Source: Nocardia higoensis | GTDB taxonomy: Bacteria > Actinomycetota > Actinomycetes > Mycobacteriales > Mycobacteriaceae | Reading direction: 5' to 3' | Length of the DNA: 64,000 nt | Assembly (NCBI RefSeq): GCF_015477835.1 | Contig: NZ_JADLQN010000001.1 | Location: 2,914,001-2,978,000 of the forward strand | Part shown: positions 24,813 through 33,052 of the stretch, one piece after another | Layout of the letters: every line of letters begins with the position of its first letter | How positions within the stretch are numbered: the first letter of the stretch is position 1 | Notes under the pieces: generated by a model | Database searches by the model: none | Told to the model about the DNA's origin: nothing | Seen by the model: the letters and a program-made list of their open reading frames with translations, nothing else | Translations under genes and position numbers: made by a program

Positions 24813-25844
24813 ATGACGACGCTGCGAGAAAAGGCTGCAAGACAGGATATGACAGTCCAGCGAGCCGGAATGCTCATGATCGGATCGTATCGTCCTCACC
24901 GAATTATATCCAATTCGGAACTCGCCGCCCGTCTCGGCGTCGACGAGCAGTGGATCCTCACCCGGACCGGAATCGGCGAACGTCGTTTCGCCGGGCCCGA
25001 GGAGACCGTGATATCGATGTCGGTCCACGCCGCCGACAGCGCGCTGAGCGCTGCGGGTGTATCCGCGCGCGACGTCGACGTCGTCCTGCTGGCCACCTCC
25101 ACACACATGAACCAGACCCCGGCCGCCGCCCCGATCATCGCCTCCGAACTCGGTTGCGCGGGGCCGGCGGCATTCGATGTTTCGGCGGGTTGCTCCGGCC
25201 TCGCGCACGGCGTGGGACAGGCCGCCGCGCTGATCAACTCCGGCCAGGCGGGCAATGTCCTGGTCATCGGTGCCGAAAAGCTCAGCAACGTAGTCGATCC
25301 CGACGACCGCGGGGTGGCGCCGATCTTCGGTGACGGTGCGGGCGCGGTACTGATCGCCCCGACCGCGAGCGGCCACATCCGCCGAACCGTCTGGGGCAGC
25401 GACGGTTCGCTCGCCCGGCTGATCCGCCAGGAGCCGACCTGGGAGGCGTTGCGCGCCGCACCCACCACCACCCCGACCCCGATGCTGCGGATGGAGGGCA
25501 CCGAGGTATTCCGTTGGGCCACCGGCGCGGTGCCGCAGATCGTCGAGCGGATCGCGATCGCCGGCGAGATCGGCCTCGACGAGGTAGAGGTCTTCATCCC
25601 GCATCAGGCCAATCTCCGGATCATCGACAGTGTGGTCCGCAAACTGGGCTGGCGGGAAGAGTCGGTGGTGGTCGCCGACGATGTGCGCCACACCGGAAAC
25701 ACGTCCGCGGCAGCGCTGCCGCTGGCGATCGACGACCTGATTTCCTCAGGTCGGGCCAAGCCGGGTCAGCTCGCGCTCCAGGTGTCTTTCGGAGCGGGTC
25801 TGTCGTACGCGGGACAAGTTTTCGAGCTGCCTCGCGTCGCCTGA
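24813..25844 (+). CDS. 3-oxoacyl-ACP synthase III family protein (FabH-like)
   Basis: 343 aa from ATG 24813, preceded by GGGGGGTGAG. A complete KAS III with catalytic Cys127 (DVSAGCSGLAHG), His264 (IPHQANLRI) and Asn296 (HTGNTSAAALP), plus the FGDGAGAVLI loop. KAS III enzymes condense acyl-CoA with malonyl-ACP (or CoA) to give a beta-ketoacyl product. It heads a run with an AvrD-family gene 35 bases downstream, so it probably supplies the beta-ketoacyl chain for that enzyme rather than serving housekeeping lipid synthesis. Its N-terminus is ~15 residues longer than usual; a start at Met20 is possible. Confidence 0.9.
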   Translation: MTTLREKAARQDMTVQRAGMLMIGSYRPHRIISNSELAARLGVDEQWILTRTGIGERRFAGPEETVISMSVHAADSALSAAGVSARDVDVVLLATSTHMNQTPAAAPIIASELGCAGPAAFDVSAGCSGLAHGVGQAAALINSGQAGNVLVIGAEKLSNVVDPDDRGVAPIFGDGAGAVLIAPTASGHIRRTVWGSDGSLARLIRQEPTWEALRAAPTTTPTPMLRMEGTEVFRWATGAVPQIVERIAIAGEIGLDEVEVFIPHQANLRIIDSVVRKLGWREESVVVADDVRHTGNTSAAALPLAIDDLISSGRAKPGQLALQVSFGAGLSYAGQVFELPRVA

Positions 25845-25879
25845 ATACCGGATTATTTCGCTGTTCAAAGGTTGTACGT

Positions 25880-26869
25880 ATGAGTGTTCACTTCTCCAGC
25901 TACGACGAACCCCTCGGGCCCCGTGCCACCCGATATTTCGGGGAAGGCTACCGAAAGGTCGGACCGGAACTGACCATGTTGCGTCTGGGTAATTCCGTCC
26001 GGCCCGGCGCGCGTCATTCCGCGGTGGCCCGGCTGGAATATCCGGCGGCCTGGTCGACCAAAAAACACCGGGAACTCGTCCCGCACGTGAGCAGCGTGGA
26101 CACCATCATGCTCGCCGCGACACTCTGCGACGCCGCGGTGACCCGCGCCCGCGGCCTGACCCCTGAGCAGTCGGCCCGCACCTGGGTCCGGCACGGTGCG
26201 GTCCGGGCGGGCGCGGCCCCCCACGAAGACCTCGACCACATACCCGTGACGGCCGAGGTCACCGCTCTCGCCGAAGACGGTGACAGCGCCGAGACCACCT
26301 TCAAGTTCCAGGTCGCCAACCTCGCGGGCACACTGACGCTGGTGCACGCGCTCGGCACCGGCAGCGGCCCCGAACTCGAGGGCGTCGACGCCTTCGACAG
26401 CCTGACCGACATCTTCGGCCCGGCTCCGCACTACTACCTCACCGGTGTGAAGGACCACAGCCTCAGCGCCACCGCTCTGACCGTCGACGCCGCGGCCACC
26501 CGCGTCACCGGCAGGCAGAGCGTGCGTCCCGGTGCCGAGGGCGGTTACGTCGGCGCCGAAGCGGCCTACTGGGATTCGGTGTCCCCGATCGACGCCATCG
26601 TCGGCGCCGCCCAGCTCTCGCAGATCCTGCTCTATCAGATGGATGCGCTGGACCGCACCAACAGCGACACCCTGTGGATGCGCAAGCTGGAGTTCTTCTC
26701 CGAGGCACCGCCTCGCCCGTCGACCGAGGAATTCGACGGCACCGTGGAGATCAAGCGAGCCTCGATCATCGACCGCGGCGGACAGCGGTGGCGCAGCGCC
26801 GATCTGCTGATCAAGGAATTCCAGGGCGTGACCGGTTCGTGCCTGCTCGCCCACCGGCTCCCCGACTGA
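25880..26869 (+). CDS. AvrD-family protein
   Basis: 329 aa. The N-terminal LGPRATRYFGEGYRKV and ARLEYPAAWSTKKHRELVPHVSSVDTIMLAA are what I recognise from the AvrD family. P. syringae AvrD directs synthesis of syringolides, C-glycosyl lipids formed from a beta-ketoacyl chain and a pentulose. The middle and C-terminal parts resemble a double hot-dog layout (AYWDSVSPIDAIVGAAQLSQILLYQMD near 230-255). No signal peptide, so cytosolic. The preceding KAS III gene fits a two-step route. Product identity here is unknown. The family call is from memory of motifs and needs a profile search. Confidence 0.65.
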   Translation: MSVHFSSYDEPLGPRATRYFGEGYRKVGPELTMLRLGNSVRPGARHSAVARLEYPAAWSTKKHRELVPHVSSVDTIMLAATLCDAAVTRARGLTPEQSARTWVRHGAVRAGAAPHEDLDHIPVTAEVTALAEDGDSAETTFKFQVANLAGTLTLVHALGTGSGPELEGVDAFDSLTDIFGPAPHYYLTGVKDHSLSATALTVDAAATRVTGRQSVRPGAEGGYVGAEAAYWDSVSPIDAIVGAAQLSQILLYQMDALDRTNSDTLWMRKLEFFSEAPPRPSTEEFDGTVEIKRASIIDRGGQRWRSADLLIKEFQGVTGSCLLAHRLPD

Positions 26870-26876
26870 GGCGGCG

Positions 26877-27536
26877 ATGACGGATGATGCGGCGATGACC
26901 GACGACGACCTCGACAACCCCGGCCCCGTGCGTATCGCCATCACGGGTGCCCCCGGCACCGACCGAGCCACGGTGTGCACCGCGCTCGCGCTGGCCACCG
27001 GCCTCGACTGCGCCTCCGTCTCCGACGGTCTGGTACGTCCGCGCACGCCGCGACGCCTGGCCGAGACGGTGGACGCGGCGGTGCGTGGTTTCGAGCAGCG
27101 CGTCGACGGCGAAGCCAGGCTGCCCGGCAGTTTCCTCTCCGACGGCTCGGTGCTGCACGAATGGGCGGTGGCCGAAGCCACCAGGCGCACCAGGCGGTTA
27201 CGGCACTGGGCGCTGGCTCCGATGGACCTGCCGTACCGTATCTTCGAAGAACGCTATCTGCTCGCGCACCACCGCATCGTCGCGCGGCACGCGACCACGA
27301 CCTACGACGGGTTCGTCCATCTGCGCCTTCCCCGAGACGCGGAGGCGAGCGAGGACGATGTCCTGCCCACCGTCGTCGACCGGCTGCTGCTGGACACCCT
27401 GCAGCAATCGTCGTTGCCGTATCTGGTGGTCGGTGGATCGCTCGAGCAGATCGTCACCCACGTGACCGGAATGTGGCAGCTGCCGCAACGTATTCCGGTC
27501 GGCGACGCGGTGTCGGCAGCGTTGCGCGCCGCCTGA
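26877..27536 (+). CDS. AAA/NadR-like nucleotide-binding protein with degenerate P-loop
   Basis: 219 aa. It is a shorter paralogue of the protein at 30944-31732: both share the glycine-rich loop near the N-terminus, a FEQRV/FEERV segment, F-(L/I)-SDGSV-(L/V)-HEW, a YDGFVHLRLP/YDAYVHLPVE stretch and (L)PY(L/E)VVGGS near the end. In this copy the P-loop reads AITGAPGTDRATV, with the usual GK(S/T) lysine replaced, so ATP binding is doubtful. It starts 7 bases after the AvrD gene. It may be a regulatory partner of the intact paralogue. Confidence 0.75.
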   Translation: MTDDAAMTDDDLDNPGPVRIAITGAPGTDRATVCTALALATGLDCASVSDGLVRPRTPRRLAETVDAAVRGFEQRVDGEARLPGSFLSDGSVLHEWAVAEATRRTRRLRHWALAPMDLPYRIFEERYLLAHHRIVARHATTTYDGFVHLRLPRDAEASEDDVLPTVVDRLLLDTLQQSSLPYLVVGGSLEQIVTHVTGMWQLPQRIPVGDAVSAALRAA

Positions 27537-27574
27537 CGTCACGTCGCGGCGTCGAACTTCGAAGGGATTCCCAC

Positions 27575-30500
27575 ATGGCCACCGCCGGTGCCGAGACCGG
27601 ACCACAGCGGTCGCCGGGCGCGATCTGGACCCTCGTGGTCGTCGCGCTCGCGACCTTCATGTTGATGCTCGATCTGACGGTCGTGAACGTCGCGCTGCCC
27701 GACATCCGCGCGGCGTTCGACTCGTCTTTCTCGGCGCTGCAATGGATCCTGGACGCGTACGCGCTCGGCTTGGCGGCCGTGCTGCTGGCGGCGGGCTCGC
27801 TGGCCGACCGGCTCGGACGCAAGCGGGTGTTCGATGTCGGCCTGGTCGTGTTCGTGCTCTCCTCGCTGGCCTGTGGACTCGCGCCCAGCGACGAGGTGCT
27901 GATCGTGGCGCGGTTCGTCCAGGGCTTGGGCGGCGCGATTCTCTTCGCGGTCGGGCCTGCCCTGCTCGGACACGAATTCCGCGGTAAGGACCGGGGTATG
28001 GCCTTCGGCGTCTTCGGCGCCGTCACCGGCCTGGCCATCGCCTTCGGACCGCTGATCGGTGGCGGCCTGGCCGAGTCGGCGGGCTGGCGCTGGATCTTCC
28101 TGATCAATGTCCCGGTCACCGTCGCCGCGATCGTCATCGGCTATCTCAAGATGCGCGAGTCCCGCAGCGAGACACCGCCGCCGGTGGACTGGCCGGGGAT
28201 GGTCGCCTTCTCCGCGGGTCTGTTCTTCCTGGTGCTCGGCTTCATGCGCGGCGAGGCGGACGGCTGGACCAGCTGGATCGTCCTGGGCTGCTTCGCGCTC
28301 GCGGTGGCGCTGCTGGCCGGGTTCACCTGGTTGCAGATCACCAAGCCCGAGCAGGCGATGTTCGATCTGTCGCTGTTCGGCAACCGCACCTTCAACGGCC
28401 TGTCGGTGGTCACCGCGCTGTGCGCGCTCACCGTGATGCCCGCGCTGTTCCTGCTGATCGCCTACGTGCAGAACATGCTCGGGCATTCGGCGTTCGCCAG
28501 CGGTCTGCGCTTCCTGCCGCTCACCCTGCTGCTCTTCGTCGCGGCGGCGGGCGCGGGCACCCTGGTTACCAAGGTGCATCCCGGTGTGCTGGTTGGCATC
28601 TCGCAGCTGCTCATCGCCGCGGGCCTGGCCGCGGTGGTGCTGGTCGACACCGAATCGGCGTGGACCGCGCTCATCCCCGCGATGATCCTGATCGGCCTCG
28701 GCATGGGCGTGTTCAACCCGCCGCGCGCGGCGTTCTCCATCGCCGTCACCACGCCGGACAAGTCCGGAATGGCCTCGGGCATCAACGAGACCTTCCAGCA
28801 GGCCGGTGTGGCGGTGGGTATCGCGGCGGTCGGCGCGTTCTTCCACAACCAGGTCTCCGGTGCGTTCGCCGAGACCGACACCGCGCGCGAAGTCTTCGAT
28901 GATCAGGCCGCCACCGCGGGCGACGCGGTCGCGGCGGGCGGACCCGCGGCAGTGCTGGAGAATCTGCCCGCCGCGGCCACCGATGTGGTGCGCTCCGCGG
29001 CCGAGGCCGCCTTCGTCGACGGCCTGCACACCACCATGCTGCTTGTCGCCGCGCTCGCGGCGGTCTCGGGCGTCATAGCGCTGTTCACCATGCGCCCGGG
29101 CGACCTCGACGAGGCCGCGCTGGACAGCCCAGGCGTACCGGCCGACGGCGCCTCCGGCTCGACCACCGACCGGCCCACCGACCGTCCCAGCGAGCTCGCC
29201 GCACAGCGGGCGGCGCAGATCATCGCCCAGGCGAAAGCCGACGCCCAGGATGCCGGCGGCGCCGGACGCACGGTCTCGGCGACCCTCACCGAAGCTCCGG
29301 CAGCGCCTGTCGACACAGCTCGGCGGAGCAAGAGCACACCGCGCTCCGCGCAGGCACGCGGCGGCGCCGCGACCGGGCAGCGGCACGCGGCGACGCCGGA
29401 CAGCGATGAGGCCACCATCCGCACGGCGCCCGTCGGCCGCCCCCGTGACGCCGCCCCCCGCCGCAACTCCTCGACTGCCCGCCGCACCACCGCCGTGGAC
29501 CGGCCGGTCACACCGTCCACCTCAGCGGGCGACCCCGGTTCGCGCACCACCGGTTCCACCTCGGCGAGCGCCCCCGGCTCACGCACAGCTCGTTCGGCAC
29601 GGGGTGATGCGGCGACGGCCAGTGCGGTCGAGGGCGAGGCGGTCGAAAACCACACCGTCGAGCCGGCCTCGGCCGAACTCGCTCCGGTGAAGGGTGTCGC
29701 GTCCACGGGAGATTCCGTTCCGCGCTCGCCCATCTCGGGCCGCTTCACCGAGGCCACCGCACGGCGTGCGGCCCGCACGAGCGACATCGGCGCGACGAAC
29801 GACCTCCCGGCAACCGAGCGCCCCGGCGTCGCCACGCGCACGGCTGCCCTCTCCGACGCCGAAAAGCGCGCGGCCGCGGGGAAGCACCGCCTGACCGACC
29901 CTGAGGCGATCGCCTCCGCGGCACGAGCAGCTCGTTCGGCATCGGCGACACCGACCGCGCCCACGGCCGACATTCCGGCCCCCGGCGAGGAGGCGACAGC
30001 CACCGCCGCGGCGAGCCCGGCCTCCGAGTTCGACAGCACCGCCTCCGCAGCGGCGACCGGGGCCCGCCCGGCCGAGGCCGCCACCGCCGGCGCGCCGGCG
30101 GCCGGATCCGCTGCGGAAGCTCCGTCCTCCGCCGGTCGGCGCGCCACCGCTCGGTCCAGGACGAACGGGGAGACAGGCGGCAAGCATCGCGCCTCCGGTG
30201 CCGATACCACAGCCGCGACGCCACGGCATGCCAGCGGACGGCGCGCGACCACGACTCCGCCTGCCACAACCCCGGCCGCCGCGACCTCACCGGTCGCGAA
30301 CGCCTCTACGGCGACTGCGTCCGATGTGGGCGCCTCCGGCTCCACGACCTCGGGCTCCCTCTCCTCGGCCGCCACGGCGGACGCGGAGGCCGAATCAGCC
30401 GCCACGGAGCAGACCGCCGCGAAGCGGTCGACCGCCCGCAAACGCACACGCGGGGCCGCCAAAGCGCCCGCCGCACAAACCACGCCGCCCGGGCGGGCCA

Positions 30501-30907
30501 CCGAGCAGCCCGCGAAAGCGGACGGTCAACCGGCGAAGGCAGCCAAACAGCCCGCCAAGCGGACGGCGAACGCGACGGCCAGGAGTACCGCGGCGAAGAA
30601 GGCCGCGGCCGGCGAGAAGGGCACGACGTCCGGCGCCCGAGGTACCACGTCCGGAACCCGAAGCACAGCGGCGGGGACCAGAAGCACGGCGGGGACCAAG
30701 AGCACAGCGTCCAGGGCCAGGACCACGGCGACCGGAGCCGAGAACACCGCGAAGACCACGGCGGCCGGAGCCAGGCGTACCGCGGCCGACTCGAAGAGCA
30801 CGGCGTCATCCCACACGGAGGCCACGGCCGACGCGACGGGCACGGCGAACCGCGGCTCGTCGAGCGCGGCCGCGACCGGCGGCACGGGCGCCACCACGGC
30901 GGACTGA
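27575..30907 (+). CDS. DHA2-type MFS transporter with ~600-residue Ala/Thr-rich tail
   Basis: 1110 aa from ATG 27575 (GAAGGGA upstream). Residues ~15-505 are a complete 14-helix DHA2 (EmrB/QacA) drug-efflux transporter: motif A GSLADRLGRKRVF, VARFVQGLGGAILF and motif C-like GLAIAFGPLIGGGLAE. DHA2 proteins end soon after this point. Here ~600 residues follow, made mainly of Ala, Thr, Ser, Gly, Pro, Arg and Lys, disordered and increasingly basic toward the C-terminus (KRTANATARSTAAKK). The reading frame keeps normal third-position GC throughout, so the tail is coded. Placement between the two NTPases and after fabH/avrD suggests export of the pathway product. Confidence 0.88.
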   Translation: MATAGAETGPQRSPGAIWTLVVVALATFMLMLDLTVVNVALPDIRAAFDSSFSALQWILDAYALGLAAVLLAAGSLADRLGRKRVFDVGLVVFVLSSLACGLAPSDEVLIVARFVQGLGGAILFAVGPALLGHEFRGKDRGMAFGVFGAVTGLAIAFGPLIGGGLAESAGWRWIFLINVPVTVAAIVIGYLKMRESRSETPPPVDWPGMVAFSAGLFFLVLGFMRGEADGWTSWIVLGCFALAVALLAGFTWLQITKPEQAMFDLSLFGNRTFNGLSVVTALCALTVMPALFLLIAYVQNMLGHSAFASGLRFLPLTLLLFVAAAGAGTLVTKVHPGVLVGISQLLIAAGLAAVVLVDTESAWTALIPAMILIGLGMGVFNPPRAAFSIAVTTPDKSGMASGINETFQQAGVAVGIAAVGAFFHNQVSGAFAETDTAREVFDDQAATAGDAVAAGGPAAVLENLPAAATDVVRSAAEAAFVDGLHTTMLLVAALAAVSGVIALFTMRPGDLDEAALDSPGVPADGASGSTTDRPTDRPSELAAQRAAQIIAQAKADAQDAGGAGRTVSATLTEAPAAPVDTARRSKSTPRSAQARGGAATGQRHAATPDSDEATIRTAPVGRPRDAAPRRNSSTARRTTAVDRPVTPSTSAGDPGSRTTGSTSASAPGSRTARSARGDAATASAVEGEAVENHTVEPASAELAPVKGVASTGDSVPRSPISGRFTEATARRAARTSDIGATNDLPATERPGVATRTAALSDAEKRAAAGKHRLTDPEAIASAARAARSASATPTAPTADIPAPGEEATATAAASPASEFDSTASAAATGARPAEAATAGAPAAGSAAEAPSSAGRRATARSRTNGETGGKHRASGADTTAATPRHASGRRATTTPPATTPAAATSPVANASTATASDVGASGSTTSGSLSSAATADAEAESAATEQTAAKRSTARKRTRGAAKAPAAQTTPPGRATEQPAKADGQPAKAAKQPAKRTANATARSTAAKKAAAGEKGTTSGARGTTSGTRSTAAGTRSTAGTKSTASRARTTATGAENTAKTTAAGARRTAADSKSTASSHTEATADATGTANRGSSSAAATGGTGATTAD

Positions 30908-30943
30908 GCCGGGCCACAGGTTCGCACAAGGATCGGAGCGCAC

Positions 30944-31732
30944 ATGTACCTCGTCGGTGGACAGCGACGCGAGAGCATCAAACTCGCGATATCGGGCACC
31001 TACGGCACGGGTAAGAGCACCACCACCGAGACGTTGTCGATCGCCACCGGCATCGCGCGCACCCATGCGCTCACCTCGCGTGAGCTGCTGATCGACCTCG
31101 TTCCCGGCAAGACGGTGATGGAACTCAACTCCATCGAGCTGCTGCTGCTGGGCCTGCGACGCTTCGAAGAGCGGGTGCACAACGAATCCAGGGACGATTC
31201 CTTCATCTCCGACGGTTCCGTGGTGCACGAGTGGGTCTACGGCACCGCGAGGATGGCGGTGGGCATCAACCCCGGCGCCGGCATGCTGCTGCGCACCGTG
31301 AAGAGCGTGGCGGGCATCGGGCGCAAGAAGCCGCTGCTGGAGTACACCGACATCATCGGCGACATCGTCAAGGAGCGCGCCGCGCGGCTGTACGACGCCT
31401 ACGTGCATCTGCCCGTGGAGTTCGAGATGCGCAAGGACGGCCATCGCCCGGTCTCCGAACCGTTCCGCAAGCTGTCCGACGACACCCTGCTGCAGGTGGT
31501 CAAGGACATCGGCCTGCCCTACGAGGTGGTCGGCGGCAGCGTCTACGAACGGGTCACCAGGATCATCGAACTGTTCGACCTCGAGACCGTGATGCCGGTC
31601 GAGGAGGCCATCGAAGAGGCGCAGCGGCGGGTCACCCAGGCCACCGCCGTGCTCGAGCAAGACGATCGGTTCAAGGCGGCCCAACGCCAGAAGTCGCTGT
31701 TGCGCAAGCTCTCCTACGCGATGCGCTACTGA
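30944..31732 (+). CDS. P-loop ATP/GTP-binding protein (AAA/NadR-like kinase fold)
   Basis: 262 aa. Intact Walker A near residues 17-26 (SGTYGTGKSTTTE), a Walker B-like FISDGSVVHEW at ~88-98, then YDAYVHLPVEFEMRKDGHRPVSE and LPYEVVGGSVYERVTRI. The fold resembles AAA_28/NadR-type nucleoside kinases. Paralogous to the gene at 26877-27536, but with a complete active site and a longer helical C-terminus ending KSLLRKLSYAMRY. It starts 36 bases after the transporter and ends the operon before a strong hairpin. The substrate is unknown; phosphorylation of a small molecule is plausible. Confidence 0.8.
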   Translation: MYLVGGQRRESIKLAISGTYGTGKSTTTETLSIATGIARTHALTSRELLIDLVPGKTVMELNSIELLLLGLRRFEERVHNESRDDSFISDGSVVHEWVYGTARMAVGINPGAGMLLRTVKSVAGIGRKKPLLEYTDIIGDIVKERAARLYDAYVHLPVEFEMRKDGHRPVSEPFRKLSDDTLLQVVKDIGLPYEVVGGSVYERVTRIIELFDLETVMPVEEAIEEAQRRVTQATAVLEQDDRFKAAQRQKSLLRKLSYAMRY

Positions 31733-31750
31733 CCCTCCGCCGGCGGATGC

Positions 31751-31782
31751 GTGGGGCCCCGCGGCGTGCCGCGGGGCCCCAC
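31751..31782. terminator. Bidirectional hairpin after the fabH-avrD operon
   Basis: GTGGGGCCCCGCG pairs perfectly with CGCGGGGCCCCAC around GCGTGC. It separates convergent genes and can end both transcripts. Confidence 0.85.
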
Positions 31783-31816
31783 CTCTGTCCGCTGATGTCG
31801 CGCGGCGCTCCCGGCC

Positions 31817-32383
31817 TTACGGGATGGTCAGAACCTGGCCGGGATGGATCAGGTCCGGATTCGCGATACCGCTGGCGTCCGCGATCTCCTGGTAGCGGTT
31901 GCCGTCGCCGTAGAAGCGCTCGGAGATCGCCCACAGGGTGTCACCGGGCTCGACCGTGTAGGTGCGGATCTCCGGCGCGGGCGGCGCAGGCACCTCCTCG
32001 GCGACCGGCGCGGCAGCGACCGGCTCCGGCTCCGGCGCGGGCAGCGGGTTGTCGGTGTGGGTCCCCGAGGCCCACACCGCGGAACCGTCGGTGCCGTAGA
32101 GCACCACGTTGCGGTCCGGCTGTACGACCAGCCGGTCGACGTTCTCGCCGTCGGTCTCGGTGGACCATGCGGCGCCCTCACCCTTGTAGAGGACGAAGTT
32201 GCCGTCCGGCTGCAAGACGGCGCGCTGGACACCCTGATCGTGGGTCTGGGTGGCCCAGACGACCTCGCCGTCCGGTTCGGACAGCACGAGGTTGCCGTCC
32301 GGCTGCAGGGTGAGAGTGTACGCACCACCGGTCAGGGAATCGCCGAGTCCGAGTTCTTCGCCTACACGCAGCGTGTCGACCAC
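31817..32383 (-). CDS. Bulb-type mannose-binding lectin domain fused to LysM
   Basis: 188 aa from GTG 32383, chosen for GAGAGGA just upstream. Residues ~15-112 hold three lectin repeats of the QxDxNxVxY kind: LQPDGNLVLSEPD, LQPDGNFVLYKGE and VQPDRNVVLYGTD, each ending in a VWA- or AWS-like strand. A Pro/Ala/Glu linker follows, and then a complete LysM domain (YTVEPGDTLWAISERFYGDGNRYQ...) at ~140-188. Lectin parts bind mannose, LysM binds peptidoglycan. No signal peptide is visible, so how it would reach the wall is unclear. Similar small lectin-LysM proteins exist in Nocardia and mycobacteria. Confidence 0.87.
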   Translation of the reverse strand: MVDTLRVGEELGLGDSLTGGAYTLTLQPDGNLVLSEPDGEVVWATQTHDQGVQRAVLQPDGNFVLYKGEGAAWSTETDGENVDRLVVQPDRNVVLYGTDGSAVWASGTHTDNPLPAPEPEPVAAAPVAEEVPAPPAPEIRTYTVEPGDTLWAISERFYGDGNRYQEIADASGIANPDLIHPGQVLTIP

Positions 32384-32557
32384 ATTAATCCTCTCGAAAT
32401 GTCTTCGTGCACAGCACCTGTCGCTGATGCGCGGCGATGGACGACGCGCATCGCCGCCGAATCTACCGTCACACGGACTGCGCCGGCAGGAGGAACGCGC
32501 AAGGTTCGCGGAAAGTTCACTGTGGGGAATATCCCACCGTCGGACTAGGCTGAGCGC

Positions 32558-33052
32558 ATGCACAGGATGCCGAGCCGACCCACCGTCGCCGCGTCTACCG
32601 CGTTGACCGCCTTGCTCGTCGGGCTCGCCGCGACGGGCTGTGGCTCGGGAGGCGGCGCCGGCGACGATGCCGCGCAGGACGATACGCGTTCCAGCGGCTT
32701 CGCCACGACCGCACAGCCCACCGAACCGGCCACGCCGAGCGAGGCGCCGCAGCCGACCGGCACTCTGGTGACCGCGGACCCGACCATCGTGACACCGCAA
32801 CCGATGCCGTTCAGATCCTGGTCGCGCGTGGCCGACGACCGGATCGCGATCAACTTCGAGATGGGCTCACCGGAGTGCTACGGCGTCGACGCGGTGACCA
32901 CCGAAACCGATACGGCGGTCACGGTGGAGTTGCGCACGGGCATCCGCGCCGACGCCGTGGGCAAGATGTGTGTGATGATCGCGATGTTCGCCCACATGGA
33001 GATCCCGCTGAGTCGACCGCTCGGCGATCGAGCCGTGGTCAGCGCCGGGTGA
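32558..33052 (+). CDS. Secreted lipoprotein, conserved hypothetical
   Basis: 164 aa. Signal peptide with lipobox LAATGC at ~30-35, then a Gly/Asp/Thr/Pro-rich linker (36-85) and a folded C-terminal part with two cysteines (SPECYGVDAV and GKMCVMIAMF). No enzyme motif. It would be lipid-anchored on the outer face of the membrane. Its last 14 bases overlap the end of the convergent epimerase gene. Confidence 0.82.
   Translation: MHRMPSRPTVAASTALTALLVGLAATGCGSGGGAGDDAAQDDTRSSGFATTAQPTEPATPSEAPQPTGTLVTADPTIVTPQPMPFRSWSRVADDRIAINFEMGSPECYGVDAVTTETDTAVTVELRTGIRADAVGKMCVMIAMFAHMEIPLSRPLGDRAVVSAG

Noticed and set aside
27539..30501. Long minus-strand frames opposite the transporter tail
   Set aside because: Arginine/proline- or Glu/Gln-rich mirror translations; the plus-strand frame is continuous with the transporter.
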